NCBI RefSeq assembly: GCF_003386795.1
Contig: NZ_QTUC01000001.1
Location: 2,170,001 to 2,234,000, forward strand
DNA length: 64,000 bases
Source of the DNA: Thermasporomyces composti
GTDB lineage: Bacteria > Actinomycetota > Actinomycetes > Propionibacteriales > Actinopolymorphaceae
Direction: 5' to 3'
The notes under the pieces are model-generated. The model saw only the letters and a program-made list of their open reading frames with translations. It made no database searches and had not been told where the DNA came from. Shown here in pieces: positions 61,285-64,000 of this stretch. Position numbers and translations under genes: made by a program. Numbering within the stretch: position 1 is the first letter of the stretch; each line of letters opens with the position of its first letter.

Positions 61285-64000
61285 ACCCTCTCTACTTCCT
61301 CCCCCTCGCGGCACTCGGTGTGCTCGCGATCGGCGCGGTGCTGATCTTCGTCTTCAACGTCGGTGGCAACGACGACAAGCCGCAGTCCGGCAAGCCCCGC
61401 GAGCCCCGTACGGAGCGCGAGCGGCTGCCGTACCGCTACGGCGACGACGTGCTCTTCATCTGGGGTCGCTCGGTCTGGACGGGCTTCTTCATCACGACCA
61501 CGACGGACGAGCACATGCCCACCGACGAGCTCGTGCCGGAGGCGCTGAAGCTGCCCGGGCTGCTCCACCAGATCGCCCGTGAGTTCCACCGCCCTCAGTT
61601 CCAGGTCATGCTCGTGCCGCGGCGCCCCGACTTGAGCGGCTGGGTCGTCGACCTCACCCGACGCGCCTGGCGTCCCACCGACAACTTCGCCAAGCTCATC
61701 CATCGCGAGGCCGAACGGGCGATCGCCCAGGACCGCCTCGGTGCTCAGTACGACGTCGTCTTCTTGATGCGGGTCGGCCAGCTCAGCGAGAGCCGCGGTC
61801 CTGGCGCGGCGGTGGTCTCCGCGATCGCCGACCAAGCGACCGGAGTGCACGACGAGTACTTCGATCCCGCGATCGTCGCCGAGTGGCACGAACGGGCCGA
61901 CGAGGTGTACGCGGTGGCGGTGGACTCCGGTGTCGAGGTCCAGCCCATGCTGCGCAAGGACCTCGTCCGCATCATTCGGACCTGCTTGTTCGGGCACCTC
62001 CCGATCCCCGAGGACACGGCCGTGGACCGACGCCCCTGGGGCGCCCACGAGTTCGAGCTCGCGGCCGACTTCCGGGCCTACAACCACAAGAGCCGGCTCG
62101 AGGTGAGCGTGGTCGACGACGACACCGGTGAGGAGCATCGGACCTACCTCGCCACCCTCGTCGCCACCGGTTGGCCGGACACTATTCGCTTCGCCAAAGC
62201 GCGTGCCTGGGGGCGCATCCTTAAACGGCTGGACTTTCCGGTCGTGGTGTCCTGGCGAGGTGTCCTCCTGCCGCCTGAGGAGTTCCGGGACCGGGGCAAG
62301 AAGATCCGCGACAACCTCGAGGACGAGGCCCGGGACATGGACCGGGCGAACGCCCGCATCGACTCCCTGCTCGTGGAGCAGGTCGAGCGGGCCAACCACT
62401 TGGTCGACGAGCAGGACAGCAGGCCGTTCCCCGGCATGGAGTCCCAGCTGCTCCTCACCATCTCGGCGGAGACCCCCGAGGAGCTGGAGAACCGCCGGAA
62501 GCGGATCGAGCGCCTCTTCGCCAAGACCCTCGACGCCACCGTCCTGCGTCCCAAGCGACTGCAGTACCGCCTCCTCTACAACGTGCTTCCCGGGGACGGC
62601 GACCGTTCCCTCATCGGTCGCATCGCGCCCTTCCGGCGGCTGCAAGAGCTCGACCAGCTCGGTGTCGCCCTGCTGACCACGGCGACGCAGGTCGGCGACC
62701 GGGCCATCGTCGGCCGCGACGGCATCACCAAGGGGTGGCAGGGCATCCTGGTCGGCCGCACCCGCGACGGCCACTACCCCGTCCACTACTCCGCGCACTC
62801 CGCGATCGCCCGCGAGCACGGCGCTGGCGTGGTCATCGTCGGCGCCTCTGGCGGCGGCAAGACCACCTTGGCGCTCAAGGTCTTTCACTACGAGTCGGAG
62901 GCGGGCGCCCGGTGTGTGTTCATCGACCCGAAGATCGACGCCGCCCGTATGGCGTACTACCTCGCCTTCGGGTCGCAGGTGCTCGACCCTGACTTCATGC
63001 GACACGCCGCCGAGGGCTGCCTCGGCGAGCCGGGTTGCCCGTTCCAGCCGGTCAACGAGGCGTATTGGCGGGACACCGAGATCATCGACCCGCTTCGCGG
63101 CCGCGCGGGCAACCTCGACCCCTTGCTGACCGCCGCGACCGTCGTCGAGGGGCGCATGCACGCGCAGGCGATGCTGGAGATCTTCCTCGGACCGACGGCC
63201 TGGTCCCGGATCAGTGGGTACGTCGTCGAGGCCTTCTCCCGCGTCGTCAATGACTACGACCGGCGGGTGGCGGCGTACCGGCACGCGCACCCGGACGCCA
63301 GCGCCGAGGAGGTGGAGCGGGCGGTTCCCCGACCCACCACGTGGAGCGTCGTGCAGCTGGTGGTCGACGAGTACGAGCGGGTGAAGGACTCCGGGGTCGC
63401 CGACACCGAGGTCCGCGACCTGCGGTTCGCCGCGGCCGTCCTGGAGGATCTGCGCAAGAACCCTTACGCTCGCGTGGCCTTCGCCCAGGAGCCGACGGTC
63501 GCGGTCGGCCACGGCGGAAAACGACGGACCATCATCACGTTGCGAGGCCTGCCCCGGGCGCACGGCACCAGCTCGTCGGCGAACATCGCCCGCGGCATCA
63601 TCTACCTCGTCACTCGGCTGGGCTTCCAGATGCTGGAGGAGACCACCGAGCGGGATCCGGTCAAGGGCTGGCGTCCACAGATGCTCTTCATCGACGAGGC
63701 GTACAGCGTCGCGAGCACCGGCGAAGGACGCGACCTCATCAGCTTCGTGCTCAAGCAGGGGCGGGCGTTCAACATCGGGATCGTGCTCATCACCCAGCAG
63801 GCCGGTGACCTGGCCAAGATCGAGTCCGAGGACCTCGACGCCAAGGCGACGGGGACCAACCAGATCCACACCGTCTTCGCCTTCCGACACCACTCCGACG
63901 CCGACGCGGCGCAGACGTTGCAGTTGCTCAACCGACCGGCCGGCGATCGGCAGATGATCGAGACGCTGAAGTCGCTTCGAGACGGCGAGTGCGTGATGCG
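61281..64000 (+). CDS. VirB4-like conjugation ATPase (3' end outside window)
   Basis: At least 906 residues are visible and the frame is still open at base 64000. An N-terminal membrane segment (about 3-26) is unusual for VirB4 but seen in actinobacterial versions. A long mixed domain (55-480) is followed by the motor domain: Walker A GASGGGKTT (Lys527), Walker B LFIDEAYS (Asp805, Glu806), and a later arginine/glutamine motif VLITQQAGDL. ATG 61281 overlaps the TcpE-like stop. It drives pilus assembly or substrate transfer in type IV secretion. The rest of the module lies beyond the window. Confidence 0.88.
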   Translation, partial: MNPLYFLPLAALGVLAIGAVLIFVFNVGGNDDKPQSGKPREPRTERERLPYRYGDDVLFIWGRSVWTGFFITTTTDEHMPTDELVPEALKLPGLLHQIAREFHRPQFQVMLVPRRPDLSGWVVDLTRRAWRPTDNFAKLIHREAERAIAQDRLGAQYDVVFLMRVGQLSESRGPGAAVVSAIADQATGVHDEYFDPAIVAEWHERADEVYAVAVDSGVEVQPMLRKDLVRIIRTCLFGHLPIPEDTAVDRRPWGAHEFELAADFRAYNHKSRLEVSVVDDDTGEEHRTYLATLVATGWPDTIRFAKARAWGRILKRLDFPVVVSWRGVLLPPEEFRDRGKKIRDNLEDEARDMDRANARIDSLLVEQVERANHLVDEQDSRPFPGMESQLLLTISAETPEELENRRKRIERLFAKTLDATVLRPKRLQYRLLYNVLPGDGDRSLIGRIAPFRRLQELDQLGVALLTTATQVGDRAIVGRDGITKGWQGILVGRTRDGHYPVHYSAHSAIAREHGAGVVIVGASGGGKTTLALKVFHYESEAGARCVFIDPKIDAARMAYYLAFGSQVLDPDFMRHAAEGCLGEPGCPFQPVNEAYWRDTEIIDPLRGRAGNLDPLLTAATVVEGRMHAQAMLEIFLGPTAWSRISGYVVEAFSRVVNDYDRRVAAYRHAHPDASAEEVERAVPRPTTWSVVQLVVDEYERVKDSGVADTEVRDLRFAAAVLEDLRKNPYARVAFAQEPTVAVGHGGKRRTIITLRGLPRAHGTSSSANIARGIIYLVTRLGFQMLEETTERDPVKGWRPQMLFIDEAYSVASTGEGRDLISFVLKQGRAFNIGIVLITQQAGDLAKIESEDLDAKATGTNQIHTVFAFRHHSDADAAQTLQLLNRPAGDRQMIETLKSLRDGECVM

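Noticed and set aside
61104-63893. 929-codon open frame on the minus strand
   Set aside because: It is antisense to the VirB4-like gene, which has clear Walker motifs. The antisense product is Val/Gly/Arg/Asp-rich with no domain, as expected from GC-rich codon bias.

Overview
The window is very GC-rich, with many GTG starts and strong codon bias. It opens inside gyrA and carries the standard actinobacterial near-origin gene set: gyrA, a DUF3566 membrane protein, tRNA-Ile and tRNA-Ala, a DLW-39 peptide, cyclophilin, rhomboid, crgA, a DUF881 protein, a TrpG/PabA-type amidotransferase, and the fhaA-fhaB-pstP-rodA-pbpA-pknB division and cell-wall block. This is an Actinomycetota chromosome close to oriC. 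The polysaccharide-degradation genes and overall content would fit a biomass-degrading member of the Propionibacteriales (Actinopolymorpha/Thermasporomyces-like), but that placement is inference.

Layout. 0-5.2 kb: gyrA end, DUF3566, two tRNAs, DLW-39, a DUF1992 protein and a frameshifted MmcQ/YjbR gene. 5.3-10.6 kb: a hydrolase fused to an ABC ATPase, its permease, and a sulfatase. 10.6-23.1 kb: the conserved division and signalling region, with a cluster of DnaA boxes at 13.1-13.3 kb between rhomboid and crgA. 23.4-31.2 kb: tRNA-Leu, an amidase, a MocR regulator with a direct-repeat operator, an ABC exporter followed by a NarL-type two-component system, and a glutathione peroxidase. 31.2-34.2 kb: an iron-siderophore uptake operon behind an iron-box-like site. 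34.3-35.9 kb: a cysteine-desulfurase-like enzyme behind a SAM-IV riboswitch. 36-50 kb: a carbohydrate locus on the minus strand with secreted GH43 and GH67 enzymes, a family-5 binding protein, a sulfatase, a ROK regulator, and a separate three-gene sugar ABC importer. 50.4-53.7 kb: EcsC, aat, a repeat-tailed protein and an Fpg/Nei glycosylase, all associated with tandem repeats. 53.8-58.2 kb: a translationally coupled flippase-DUF5693-CsaB operon. 58.4-64 kb: the start of a conjugation-type (type IV secretion-like) module, cut by the window edge in a VirB4-like ATPase.

How the parts work together. The fha-pstP-rodA-pbpA-pknB operon couples Ser/Thr phosphorylation to peptidoglycan synthesis, and CrgA joins the same machinery. 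The carbohydrate locus would cleave glucuronic acid and arabinose/xylose side groups outside the cell, remove sulfate, import the products, and sense them through ROK. The flippase-DUF5693-CsaB trio resembles systems that export and pyruvylate a wall polymer. I did not find an obviously unknown defence or mobile system. The most noteworthy items are the DnaA-box cluster, the SAM-IV-controlled desulfurase-like gene, the multimodular secreted GH67, and the T4SS-like module with an unusually long acidic tail on its TcpC-like protein.
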